Positions 27,066-35,400 are shown, counted from the stretch's first letter. The stretch: 64,000 nt of DNA from Streptomyces sp. RerS4 (GCF_023515955.1 NZ_CP097322.1:1986001-2050000), one strand, 5' to 3'. Notes: generated by a model from the letters alone, not told the origin. Program-made: numbers and translations.

Positions 27066-27704
27066 ATGACAGCGATCAGAGAGCCCTGGGGGCTCAGTGT
27101 GCTCGGCGCGGGCAGTGTGACCGCCGAACCCCGTTTCGCCGAGATAGACCTGGCGGTGGACCTCGTCGCCGCGACGCCCAAGGAGGCCTTCGCCCAGGCG
27201 GGCGCGGCGGTGGCGGGCCTGCGCGGCGCCCTGCGCGAGCACGGCGTGCCCGACGCCGACGTCTCCGGCTCCCGGCTGCGGCTGACCTCGGAGTACAGCG
27301 GGTACGGCGCGGACCGGACCTTCCGGGGGTACGGGTGTGAGGCGAAGTACACGGTACGGACGTCCGCGCTCGACCGGCTGGATCTGCTGATCGACGACGT
27401 GGTCACGGCGGGCGCCAACCGGGTCGACGACGTGCGCTTCGAGGTGGAGGACAAGCCGGCGATGCGCGACGAGGCGCGGCGCCGGGCGGTCGAGGCCGCC
27501 CGGCGCAAGGCCTCGGTCTACGCCGAGGCCTGCGGGGTGCGGCTCGGCGCGGTGATCCACATCGAGGATGTGGACCCGGAGGACCTGCGCGGCCACGGCC
27601 ACGGCCGGCGCACGGGCGGGGACCCGGAGTCCGACGGGGCCTTCGCCCCGGGATCGGTCCGGGTCGAGGCCGCCGTGATGCTGGGGTTCGCGCTGGTGCC
27701 GTAG
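27066..27704 (+). CDS. SIMPL domain-containing protein, second copy
   Basis: 212 residues in a SIMPL/DUF541 fold: LSVLGAGSVTAEPRFAEIDLAV, the middle SRLRLTSEYSGYGADRTFRGY, and the helix EARRRAVEAARRKASVYAEACGV. No signal peptide or membrane segment. Only weakly like the SIMPL protein at 4389. Role unknown. Confidence 0.78.
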   Translation: MTAIREPWGLSVLGAGSVTAEPRFAEIDLAVDLVAATPKEAFAQAGAAVAGLRGALREHGVPDADVSGSRLRLTSEYSGYGADRTFRGYGCEAKYTVRTSALDRLDLLIDDVVTAGANRVDDVRFEVEDKPAMRDEARRRAVEAARRKASVYAEACGVRLGAVIHIEDVDPEDLRGHGHGRRTGGDPESDGAFAPGSVRVEAAVMLGFALVP

Positions 27705-27753
27705 CCGTCCGTGCCGTCCGGCCGTAGCGCGGGGGCGGGGGCGCGGGGCGGGG

Positions 27754-28911
27754 TCAGAGGCGTTCGATGATCGTCACGTTGGCCTGGCCGCCGCCCTCGC
27801 ACATGGTCTGGAGGCCGTAGCGCCCGCCCGTACGTTCCAGTTCGTGCAGGAGCGTGGTCATCAGCTTGACGCCTGTGGCGCCGAGGGGGTGGCCGAGCGC
27901 GATGGCGCCGCCGTTGACGTTGACCCGGTCGGGGTCCGCGCCGGTCTCCTTCAGCCAGGCCAGCACCACGGGGGCGAAGGCCTCGTTGATCTCGACCAGG
28001 TCGATGGCGGACAGCGCGAGGCCCGTCTTCTTCAGCGCGTGGGCGGTCGCGGGGATCGGCGCGGACAGCATCCGGATCGGGTCCTCGCCGCGCACCGACA
28101 GGTGGTGGATCCGGGCGCGCGGGGTCAGGCCGTGTTCCTCGACGGCCCGCTCGGAGGCGATCAGCATCGCCGCGGCCCCGTCCGAGACCTGCGAGGAGAC
28201 GGCCGCCGTGATCGTGCCGCCCGCGACGACCGGCTTCAGGCCCGCCATCTTCTCCAGGGTGGTGTCCCGGCGCGGCCCCTCGTCGACCCGGACGTCCCCG
28301 TACGCGACGATCTCGCGCCCGAAACGGCCCTCGTCGATGGCGCGTACGGCCCGCCGGTGGGAGCGGAGCGCGAACTCCTCCATGTCGCGGCGGGAGATGC
28401 CCCATTTCTCGGCGATGAGCTGCGCGCCGTGGAACTGGTTGACGGGCGCGTCACCGTACCGGGCGCGCCAGCCGGCGGATCCGGCGTAGGGGCCCTCGGT
28501 GAGGCCGAGGGGTTCGGCGGCCTGTCGGGAGGCGAAGGCGATCGGGATCATGGACATGTTCTGGGTGCCGCCCGCGACGACCAGGTCCTGGGTGCCGGAG
28601 AGGACGCCCTGGGCGGCGAAGTGCACGGCCTGCTGGGAGGAGCCGCACTGGCGGTCCACGGTGACGCCGGGGACCTCCTCGGGCAGCCCCGCCGCCAGCC
28701 AGGCGGTCCGCGCGATGTCCCCGGCCTGCGGCCCGACGGTGTCGAGGCAGCCGAAGACCACGTCCTCGACGGCGGCCGGGTCGATCCCGGTCCGCTCGAC
28801 CAGTGCCTTCAGTACGTGCGCGCCCAGGTCGGCGGGGTGGACGGCGGACAGGCCGCCGCCGCGCCGCCCCACGGGGGTGCGTACCGCGTCGACTATGTAG
28901 GCCTCGGGCAT
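27754..28911 (-). CDS. fadA6: Acetyl-CoA acetyltransferase FadA6-like (HIP pathway thiolase)
   Basis: 385-residue thiolase for the last thiolytic step(s) of HIP degradation. Seen: nucleophile C89 in VDRQCGSSQQAVHFAAQG, the loop VNGGAIALGHPLGATG with the catalytic His, and the second Cys in MCEGGGQANV. ATG 28911 has AAGGAG 6 nt upstream. It is 17 bp from kstR2, as in Rv3556c-Rv3557c. Assignment to FadA6 rather than another thiolase rests on this context. Confidence 0.87.
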   Translation of the reverse strand: MPEAYIVDAVRTPVGRRGGGLSAVHPADLGAHVLKALVERTGIDPAAVEDVVFGCLDTVGPQAGDIARTAWLAAGLPEEVPGVTVDRQCGSSQQAVHFAAQGVLSGTQDLVVAGGTQNMSMIPIAFASRQAAEPLGLTEGPYAGSAGWRARYGDAPVNQFHGAQLIAEKWGISRRDMEEFALRSHRRAVRAIDEGRFGREIVAYGDVRVDEGPRRDTTLEKMAGLKPVVAGGTITAAVSSQVSDGAAAMLIASERAVEEHGLTPRARIHHLSVRGEDPIRMLSAPIPATAHALKKTGLALSAIDLVEINEAFAPVVLAWLKETGADPDRVNVNGGAIALGHPLGATGVKLMTTLLHELERTGGRYGLQTMCEGGGQANVTIIERL

Positions 28912-28928
28912 GGCGACTCCTTGACGAT

Positions 28929-29540
28929 TCAGGGGCGTACGGCGATCCCGTCCAGGACCATCGACAGGTACTGGCGGGCGATCTCCTCGGGGCTGTGCTG
29001 TCCGCCGGGCCGGTACCAGGACGCCGCGACCCACACCGTGTCGCGGACGAAGCGGTAGGTGAGCCGGATGTCGAGGTCGGCGCGGAAGACGCGGGCGGCG
29101 ACCCCCCGTTCCAGGGTGCCCAGCCAGGCCTTCTCGAACTTCTGCTGCGAGTCGGAGAGGTAGTGGAAGCGGGGCTGGCCGGAGAGGGTGCGCGCCTCCT
29201 TCTGGTAGATGGCGACGGCGGCGCGGTGCCGGTCGATCTCCCGGAAGGACTCGGTGACGAGGGCCTCGATGGTCTCCCGGGGGCCGAGGCCGGCGGCGAG
29301 GACGGTGTCGTAGCCGGCCCACAGCTCGTTCAGGAAGGCCGAGAGGATCTCGTCGAGCATCGATTCCTTGGAATCGAAGTGGTAGTAGAGGCTGCCGGCG
29401 AGCATGCCGGCGGCGTCGGCGATCTTGCGGACGGTGGTGGCGTTGTAGCCCTGGGCGGCGAAGACCTCGGCGGCGGTGTCGAGGAGTTCCCGTCGGCGCT
29501 CGGGGGACGCGGTCACCTGCGACTTCTTGTTCGTTGGCAC
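28929..29540 (-). CDS. kstR2: TetR-family repressor KstR2
   Basis: 203-residue TetR regulator. HTH about residues 18-60 (TTVRKIADAAGMLAGSLYYHFDSKESMLDEIL). The C-terminal ligand domain shares with mycobacterial KstR2 (recalled) VAIYQKEARTLSGQPRFHYL, RADLDIRLTYRFVRDTVWVAASWYRPGG and QYLSMVLDGI. KstR2 is released from DNA by HIP-CoA. GTG start at 29540. It presumably binds the two matching palindromes at 20281 and 30396. I see no copy of the site directly before its own start, so it is likely controlled from the ipdF promoter. Confidence 0.88.
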   Translation of the reverse strand: MPTNKKSQVTASPERRRELLDTAAEVFAAQGYNATTVRKIADAAGMLAGSLYYHFDSKESMLDEILSAFLNELWAGYDTVLAAGLGPRETIEALVTESFREIDRHRAAVAIYQKEARTLSGQPRFHYLSDSQQKFEKAWLGTLERGVAARVFRADLDIRLTYRFVRDTVWVAASWYRPGGQHSPEEIARQYLSMVLDGIAVRP

Positions 29541-29547
29541 GGCCCCA

Positions 29548-29581
29548 TTCTGTGCCTACGCATGTTCTGTGCCTACGCGTG
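29548..29581. repeat. 17-bp tandem direct repeat upstream of kstR2
   Basis: Two copies of TTCTGTGCCTACGCRTG, differing at one base, spanning the ipdF stop codon and the 32-bp gap before the kstR2 start. Confidence 0.85.
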
Positions 29582-30355
29582 CTGGCTGCTGACCGAGACG
29601 GTTTCGCCGGTCATGTAGGACGAGTAGCCGGAGGCCAGGAAGACGATCACGTTGGCGATCTCCCAGGGTTCGGCGTGGCGGCCGAAGGCCTCACGGGCGG
29701 TGAGTTCGGTGAGGAGTTCCTCGCTGGTGACCTTCACCAGGTGCGGGTGCATGGCCAGGCTGGGGGCGACCGCGTTGACGCGTACGCCGAACTCGGCGGC
29801 CTCCAGCGCCGCGCAGCGGGTCAGGGCCATCACCCCGGCCTTGGCGGCGGCGTAGTGGGCCTGGCCGGTCTGGGCCCGCCAGCCGACGACGGAGGCGTTG
29901 TTGACGAGGACCCCGCCGGTGCCGGAGGCCTTCAGGGAGCGGAGCGCGGCGCGGGTGCAGCGGAAGGTTCCGTTGAGGGTGACGTCGAGGACGCGGCCCC
30001 ATTGCTCGTCGGTCATGTCGACGAGGGCGGCGGTGCCGCCGAGCCCGGCGTTGTTGACGACGACGTCGAGGCGACCGTGGAGTTCCTCGGCGCGGGCGAA
30101 GAGGGCCCGGACCTGGTCCTCGTCGGTGACGTCGCAGGGCAGGGAGGCGACCTTGTCGGCGCCGAAGGCGTCGGCGAGCGCGGCTTCGGTCTCCTTCAGG
30201 CGGCGCGCGTGGGCGTCACCGATCAGGATCCGGGCGCCCTCCTCCAGGAAGCGGCGGGCGGTGGCGCCGCCGATGCCGGCGCCTGCGGCGGCGGTGATGA
30301 CGGCGGTGCGGTCGCGCAGCAGGCCGTGGCCGGCCACGGGGCGGGGCTCGTTCAT
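29573..30355 (-). CDS. ipdF: SDR family oxidoreductase IpdF-like
   Basis: 260-residue SDR: TAAAGAGIGGATAR nucleotide site, LPCDVTDEDQV, NNAGLGG, catalytic Ser (NNASVVGW) and HYAAAKAG. IpdF oxidises a hydroxyl on 5-OH-HIP-CoA in Mycobacterium. ATG 30355 is preceded by GAGGAG; 40 bp upstream is the second KstR2-like operator. It heads ipdF-kstR2-fadA6, the same order as Rv3559c, Rv3557c, Rv3556c. Confidence 0.86.
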   Translation of the reverse strand: MNEPRPVAGHGLLRDRTAVITAAAGAGIGGATARRFLEEGARILIGDAHARRLKETEAALADAFGADKVASLPCDVTDEDQVRALFARAEELHGRLDVVVNNAGLGGTAALVDMTDEQWGRVLDVTLNGTFRCTRAALRSLKASGTGGVLVNNASVVGWRAQTGQAHYAAAKAGVMALTRCAALEAAEFGVRVNAVAPSLAMHPHLVKVTSEELLTELTAREAFGRHAEPWEIANVIVFLASGYSSYMTGETVSVSSQHA

Positions 30356-30395
30356 GCGCACTCCTCGACGCTGCTCATGGCCGTACGTTAACCTA

Positions 30396-30411
30396 CCAAA
30401 CACTTGTTAGG
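30396..30411. promoter_or_regulatory. Predicted KstR2 operator, ipdF/acyl-CoA dehydrogenase promoter
   Basis: Plus-strand CCAAACA-CT-TGTTAGG, i.e. CCTAACA-AG-TGTTTGG on the minus strand; identical to the site at 20281 except one centre base. Extended as ACCAAACACTTGTT it matches AnCAAGnnCTTGnT with one mismatch. It lies between divergent operons, 40 bp from each start codon. Confidence 0.78.
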
Positions 30412-30451
30412 GAAGCTGTCAGGGAAGCGTCGCAGAGGAGCCGGACCGCCC

Positions 30452-31597
30452 ATGGACCTCACGCACTCGCCGCAGGTCGAGGCCTTCCGGGCCGAGGCCC
30501 GCGACTGGCTCGACACCCATGTCCCGACCGTCCCCCTGCCCTCCCTGGAGACCCGGGAGGGCTTCGCGGCGCACCGGGAATGGGAGGCACGGCTGTACGC
30601 CGACCGCTGGTCGGTGGTCTCGTGGCCCGAGGAGTTCGGGGGCCGGGGCGCGGACCTCGAACGGTGGCTCGTCTTCGAGGAGGAGTACTGGGCGGCGGGC
30701 GCGCCCGGCCGGGTCTCCCAGAACGGCATCAACCTGCTCGCCCCGACCCTGTTCGACCACGCGACGGCCGAGCAACGGGCGCGGATCCTGCCGCCCATGG
30801 CGAGCGGCGAGGTGATCTGGGCGCAGGCCTGGTCCGAGCCGGAGGCGGGCTCCGACCTGGCCTCGCTGCGCTCCCGGGCGGTGCGGACGGCGGGCGGCTG
30901 GCTGCTGTCCGGGCAGAAGACCTGGTCGTCGCGGGCCGCGTTCGCCGACCGGGCCTTCGGGATCTTCCGCACCGACCCCGACGCGCCGAAACCCCACCAG
31001 GGGCTCACGTACCTGATGTTCGACCTGCGGGCCCCCGGGGTGACGGTGCGGCCCATCGGCCGACTGGACGGCAAGCCCGCCTTCGCGGAGCTGTTCCTCG
31101 ACCGGGTCTTCGTCCCCGACGAGGACGTCATCGGGGAGCCCGGCCAGGGCTGGCGCATCGCGATGTCGACCACCGGCAACGAGCGGGGCCTGACCCTGCG
31201 CGCCCCGGGCCGTTTCCTGGCGGCGGCGGACCGGCTCGCGGCGCTGTGGCGGGAACGGGGGGACCCGGCCGACACGGCGCTGGCCGGGCGGGTCGCGGAC
31301 GCGCTGGTCGGGGCGCGCGCGTACGAGCTGTTCACGTGGGCCAACGCCGCCCGCTTCGCGGCGGGGACGGGCATCGGCGCCGAGTCCAGCCTGAACAAGG
31401 TGTTCTGGTCGCAGTACGACATCGCCCTGCACGAGACGGCGCTGGACCTGCTGGGCGCCGACGCCGAGCTGGCGGCCGGCGAGTGGGCCGAGCCGTGGGT
31501 GTTCTCCCTGGCCGGGCCGATCTACGCCGGGACGAACGAGATCCAGCGCGACATCATCGCCGAGCGCCTGCTCGGCCTCCCGAAGGGCCGCCGCTGA
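30452..31597 (+). CDS. Acyl-CoA dehydrogenase, large subunit (FadE30/FadE31-like)
   Basis: 381-residue flavoprotein of the acyl-CoA dehydrogenase family. Seen: WSEPEAGSDLASL (FAD-binding), WLLSGQKTWSSRA, STTGNERG, and the C-terminal GPIYAGTNEIQRDIIAERLLG. At the site where classical enzymes have the catalytic Glu of YEGT, this has YAGT, as in steroid-degrading dehydrogenases that work as heteromers. Start ATG 30452 with GAGGAG upstream. Its stop overlaps the next start (TGATG), giving a likely alpha2beta2 pair. Confidence 0.86.
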   Translation: MDLTHSPQVEAFRAEARDWLDTHVPTVPLPSLETREGFAAHREWEARLYADRWSVVSWPEEFGGRGADLERWLVFEEEYWAAGAPGRVSQNGINLLAPTLFDHATAEQRARILPPMASGEVIWAQAWSEPEAGSDLASLRSRAVRTAGGWLLSGQKTWSSRAAFADRAFGIFRTDPDAPKPHQGLTYLMFDLRAPGVTVRPIGRLDGKPAFAELFLDRVFVPDEDVIGEPGQGWRIAMSTTGNERGLTLRAPGRFLAAADRLAALWRERGDPADTALAGRVADALVGARAYELFTWANAARFAAGTGIGAESSLNKVFWSQYDIALHETALDLLGADAELAAGEWAEPWVFSLAGPIYAGTNEIQRDIIAERLLGLPKGRR

Positions 31598-32556
31598 TGC
31601 GCTTCCTGCCGACCGCCGAACAGACGGAGTTCGCCCGTACGCTGCGCTCCCTGCTGGCCGCCGCCGAGGTCCCGGCGACGGTACGGGCCTGGGCGGACGG
31701 GGACCACGGGCCCGGCCGCGCCCTGTGGGCCCGGCTCGCGGAGACGGGGCTGTGGGGGCTGGCGGCGCCGGACGAGGGGGCGTACCCGGTGGAGGCGGCC
31801 CTCGGCTTCGTGGAGCTGGGGCGGGCGGGGGTGGCGGGGCCGGTGGTGGAGACGGCGGCGGCGTGCGTCCTGCTGGCGGAGGTCGGGGACGCGACGTTGG
31901 CGAAGCGGTACCTGGCCGCGCTGGCGGGGGGCGGGGCGTCGGCGACGCTGACCCTGCCGGGCGGGTCCCCGTACGCCCTGGACGCGGACGCGGCGACGTA
32001 CCGCTTCGCGGTGTCGGCCGAGGGTGAACTGCGCCTGGTGGAGGGGGCGGGTGAGGGGCTGGCCTCCCTGGACCCGGCGCGACGGCTGTCGGTGCTCCCG
32101 GCGGGCGGGGAACTCCTCGCGGCGGGGCCTGAGGTGACGGCTGCGGCGGAGACGGCCCTGCGGTGGGCGCGGCTGCTGACGGCGGCGCAGTGCCTGGGCG
32201 TGGGCGAGGCGCTGCTCGCGCGGACGGTGGAGTACGCGAAGCAGCGCACCCAGTTCGGCACCCCGATCGGCGGCTTCCAGGCGGTCAAGCACCGCCTGGC
32301 GGACACCCTGCTGGCCCTGGAGTTCGCCCGCCCCCTGCTGTGGGCGGCGGCCCTGTCGCTGCGCCCGACCGAGGTCGCGGCGTCGAAGCTCACCGCCGGC
32401 GAGGCGGCGTACGGGGCCGCCCTGACGGCCCTCCAACTCCACGGCGCGATCGGCTACACGGAGGAACTGGACCTGTCGGTGTGGCTCCGCAAGGCCCGCC
32501 CCCTGCGCAACGCCTGGGGCACGCCGGCCGCGTGCCGAAGGGCGGTGCTGGGGTGA
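31597..32556 (+). CDS. Acyl-CoA dehydrogenase, small subunit (FadE32/FadE33-like)
   Basis: 319 residues, the length I recall for Rv3563 (FadE32), shorter than ordinary acyl-CoA dehydrogenases because of a reduced N-terminal and middle domain. Seen: FVELGRAGVAGPVVE, YAKQRTQFGTPIGGFQAVKHRLAD (FAD contact), ALQLHGAIGYTEELDLSVWLRKA. It should act only with the subunit upstream. Which steroid-derived CoA ester it takes is not shown by sequence. Confidence 0.84.
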   Translation: MRFLPTAEQTEFARTLRSLLAAAEVPATVRAWADGDHGPGRALWARLAETGLWGLAAPDEGAYPVEAALGFVELGRAGVAGPVVETAAACVLLAEVGDATLAKRYLAALAGGGASATLTLPGGSPYALDADAATYRFAVSAEGELRLVEGAGEGLASLDPARRLSVLPAGGELLAAGPEVTAAAETALRWARLLTAAQCLGVGEALLARTVEYAKQRTQFGTPIGGFQAVKHRLADTLLALEFARPLLWAAALSLRPTEVAASKLTAGEAAYGAALTALQLHGAIGYTEELDLSVWLRKARPLRNAWGTPAACRRAVLG

Positions 32557-32620
32557 GCCGCCGGGGGGCGGGGTCGGGAGTCCGCCGGGGGTGACCGACC
32601 CCGCCCCAGGGGGCACCGCC

Positions 32621-32941
32621 CTACCCCCGCCCCCGCGTCAGTCGCAGCAGCGCCGCCGTCTGGAACAGCAGCAAGACCGCCGTCGCGGTCTGGGCGGGCC
32701 AGGCTTCGGGCGTGGCGCGGTCCTGCCAGGACGCCGCGCCGGCCAGGGCCACTCCGACCGCCGCCGAGGCGATCAGGAAGCGGCCCGGGAACTCCGCGCT
32801 CGTGCCGTGCGGGATCGCCGAGCCGAGGACGAACACCCCCAGCAGGACGGGGATCCACGGCGCGCCGACCTCGCCGAGCAGCAGGGCGCCCGCGCCCTCC
32901 ACCGCGAGGAGCAACACGAGACGCAGGAGGAATCCGGGCAT
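32621..32941 (-). CDS. Small integral membrane protein, unknown function
   Basis: 106 residues with three to four predicted membrane segments (PGFLLRLVLLLAVEGAGALLLG, then WIPVLLGVFVLGSAIP, a third near FLIASAAVGVALAGAA, and a last TATAVLLLFQTAALL). No family recognised. ATG 32941 (a GTG is two codons upstream). It follows the esterase gene by 7 bp on the same strand, so it probably belongs to the SDR-esterase operon. Confidence 0.65.
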   Translation of the reverse strand: MPGFLLRLVLLLAVEGAGALLLGEVGAPWIPVLLGVFVLGSAIPHGTSAEFPGRFLIASAAVGVALAGAASWQDRATPEAWPAQTATAVLLLFQTAALLRLTRGRG

Positions 32942-32948
32942 GGACACA

Positions 32949-33902
32949 TCATGCCGGGAAGGCGCCCGGTGATCCAGGCGCCAGGACCCCCGCCACCCAC
33001 CCCGCAGCCCCCGCTCGGGCCGCTCGCGCCGCCGGTAGCGGGAGGCCCAGGAAGCCGTGGAAGACCCCCGCGTAGAGCCGGATCTCGCAGTCCACGCCCG
33101 CCGCCGCGAGCCGGCGCCCGTACGCCAGGCCCTCGTCGCGCAGCAGGTCGCAGTCGGCCAGCAGGATCAGCGTGCGCGGGAGCCCCGAGAGGTCCGGGGC
33201 GCGGGCCGGCGAGACGTGCGGGTGGGCGGGGTCGCCGCCGTACTGGTCCCAGTACCAGGCCATGTGCGCGGCGGTGTGGAAGTACCCCCGGCCGTACGTC
33301 GTCACGGACTCGGAGCCCATCGACGCGTCCAGCGCCGGGTACGCCAGGAGTTGGGCGGCGACCAGGCCGGGGGCGCGCAGCGCCGTCACGGCCGCGAGGT
33401 TGCCCCCGCTGGAGTCCCCCGCCACCACCACCCGCCCGGGATCGCAGCCGAGCGCCCCCGCTTCGGCCCGCGCCCAGAGCAGGACGGCCAGGGCGTCGTC
33501 GGTCGCGGCGGGCCAGGGGTGTTCGGGGGCCAGGCGGTAGTCGACGGAGACGACCACCGCCCCCGAGCCGGTGGCGAGTTCGCGGCACAGGGCGTCGTGC
33601 GTGTCGAGCCCGCACGTCACCCATCCCCCACCGTGGAGGTAGACGACGAGCGGCCGATCCCGCCGGGCCCCCGGGGCGGGGTCGTACACCCGTACGGGTA
33701 CCCCGCCCGCGCGGGTGTCGTACACCGAGGCCACCTCGGGGCCCGGCGGGCGGGGTCCTGCCACGGAGACCGCGCGTAGGGCCGCCACGTCGCCGGGGCC
33801 GGGGAAGCCGGCCGTCATGGCCTCGCACAGGCGGCGGGCCCCGGGCGAAAGTCCGTCACCGGAACGGTCCACATCGACAGCGACATCGACATCGTCACTC
33901 AC
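32949..33902 (-). CDS. Alpha/beta hydrolase, HSL-family esterase
   Basis: 317-residue esterase of the hormone-sensitive lipase family: oxyanion motif YLHGGGWVTCG, nucleophile Ser in VAGDSSGGN, catalytic Asp near LADCDLLRDEG and His in GVFHGF. GTG 33902 is chosen for its GAGGGG RBS; ATG 33917, which overlaps the SDR stop by 4 bp, is the alternative. Substrate unknown. The minus-strand operon SDR-esterase-membrane protein is divergent from PadR. Confidence 0.85.
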   Translation of the reverse strand: MSDDVDVAVDVDRSGDGLSPGARRLCEAMTAGFPGPGDVAALRAVSVAGPRPPGPEVASVYDTRAGGVPVRVYDPAPGARRDRPLVVYLHGGGWVTCGLDTHDALCRELATGSGAVVVSVDYRLAPEHPWPAATDDALAVLLWARAEAGALGCDPGRVVVAGDSSGGNLAAVTALRAPGLVAAQLLAYPALDASMGSESVTTYGRGYFHTAAHMAWYWDQYGGDPAHPHVSPARAPDLSGLPRTLILLADCDLLRDEGLAYGRRLAAAGVDCEIRLYAGVFHGFLGLPLPAARAARAGAAGWVAGVLAPGSPGAFPA

Positions 33903-33913
33903 ACGACCACCCC

Positions 33914-34642
33914 TCATCCGGCCGTCATCCCCCCGTCCACCGCGAACTCGGTCCCCGTCACGTACGACGAGGCGTCCGAGCACAGGAACAGCACCAGTTC
34001 CCCCACCTCCCCCGGCCGCCCCATCCGCCCCAGCGGGACGTGGGACCAGTCGCGGCCCGCGACGGCCTCGGCCACCATCGGCGTGTCGATGGCCCCCGGG
34101 TGCACGGAGTTGACGCGGATCCCGTCGCCCGCCAGGTCCAGCGCCGCCGACCGGGTCAGCCCGCGCAGGGCGAACTTGGTGGAGCCGTAGGCCGCGTGGC
34201 CGGGTATCCCGACCAGGCCGGCGGTGGAGGAGATGTTGACGATCGACCCGCCGCCGGCCGCCCGTAGCACCGGGGCCACGGCCTGGACGCCGAGGAACGG
34301 CCCGAGCAGGTTGACCCGTAGAAGCTCCTCGAAGCCCTCCGCGCTCTGCCGCTCCACGTGCGCGGTGCGCCACAGGGCCGCGTTGTTGACGAGCGCCGAG
34401 ACGGTGCCGAAGGCGGCGAGGGCCTCCCGTACGACGCGGTCCCAGCCGGCGGCGTCGGTCACGTCGTGCGGCACGTACAGGCCCTGACCGCCCAACGACT
34501 CGGCGACCGCGCGACCTTCCTCCTCCCGGAGGTCGGTGACGACGACCCGGGCCCCCGCCGCCGCACACAGCCGGGCCTCTTCGGCGCCCTGGCCGCGCGC
34601 GGCGCCGGTGATGACGACGACCTTGCCGTCGAGAGAGATCAC
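33914..34642 (-). CDS. SDR family oxidoreductase
   Basis: 242-residue classical SDR: ITGAARGQGAEEAR, VVTDLREEEG, NNAALW, catalytic Ser (NISSTAG), YGSTKFALRG and the C-terminal TEFAVDGGMTAG. GTG 34642 has AGGAGG 8 nt upstream and gives the normal SDR N-terminus. First gene of its operon; 125 bp from the divergent padR start. Confidence 0.86.
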   Translation of the reverse strand: MISLDGKVVVITGAARGQGAEEARLCAAAGARVVVTDLREEEGRAVAESLGGQGLYVPHDVTDAAGWDRVVREALAAFGTVSALVNNAALWRTAHVERQSAEGFEELLRVNLLGPFLGVQAVAPVLRAAGGGSIVNISSTAGLVGIPGHAAYGSTKFALRGLTRSAALDLAGDGIRVNSVHPGAIDTPMVAEAVAGRDWSHVPLGRMGRPGEVGELVLFLCSDASSYVTGTEFAVDGGMTAG

Positions 34643-34767
34643 GTGCGGTTCCTCCTCTGACCTGACCGACCAACCAACCACCCCACACACACTGCGAACA
34701 GGCATACTTCTAGCAGTCACATCGATCGGGGGGAAGGCCGCCGCGACCCCGGTCGTAGACTGCGCCC

Positions 34768-35400
34768 GTGGCAGACGACACGGCAGACGCACAAGCCAAA
34801 ACAGCGGAAGAGTCGAACCGGCGCCCCCTCCCCGCGACCAGCTGGGCGGTGCTCGGGCTGCTCTCGTTCGGGGAGGAACTCTCCGGCTACGACCTGAAGA
34901 AGTGGTCGGACCGGTCGCTGCGCTTCTTCTACTGGAGCCCCTCCTTCAGCCAGATCTACAGCGAGCTGAAGCGCCTGGAGAAGGCCGGTTACGCGACCTC
35001 GCGGATGGTCGCCCAGGAGACCGGCACCCGCGACAAGCGCGTCTACCTGATCACCGAGGCGGGCATGGCCGCCGTACGGGAATGGGCGCGCGGGGCGCCC
35101 GTCGACCCGCCGATCCTCAAGCACGGACCGATGCTGCGGCTGTGGTTGGGCCACCTGCTGGAGCCGGAGCAGATGCGGGAAGTGGTGGCCCGGCACCGGG
35201 AGTTCGCGGAGACGATGCGCTGCCACGCGGTGGCGGACGCGGAGAGCGCCAAGGACGAGCCCGCCTGGGCCTACCCGACGCTCACCCTCAAGTGGGCGGA
35301 GCGCTACTACGCCTCCGAACGCGACCTCGCGGCCGCGATGTTGGACGACCTCGCGGAACTGGAAGCGCGCACCCCCTCGGGGGACCACACACAGGACTGA
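34768..35400 (+). CDS. PadR-family transcriptional regulator
   Basis: 210 residues. N-terminal winged helix (about 25-105: WAVLGLLSFGEELSGYDLKKW, SQIYSELKRLEKAGYATSR, RVYLITEAGMAAVREW) and a C-terminal helical dimerisation region (VirR-like). GTG start with no strong RBS, possibly leaderless. By position it should regulate the divergent SDR-esterase operon. I found no clear PadR palindrome between them. Confidence 0.86.
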   Translation: MADDTADAQAKTAEESNRRPLPATSWAVLGLLSFGEELSGYDLKKWSDRSLRFFYWSPSFSQIYSELKRLEKAGYATSRMVAQETGTRDKRVYLITEAGMAAVREWARGAPVDPPILKHGPMLRLWLGHLLEPEQMREVVARHREFAETMRCHAVADAESAKDEPAWAYPTLTLKWAERYYASERDLAAAMLDDLAELEARTPSGDHTQD

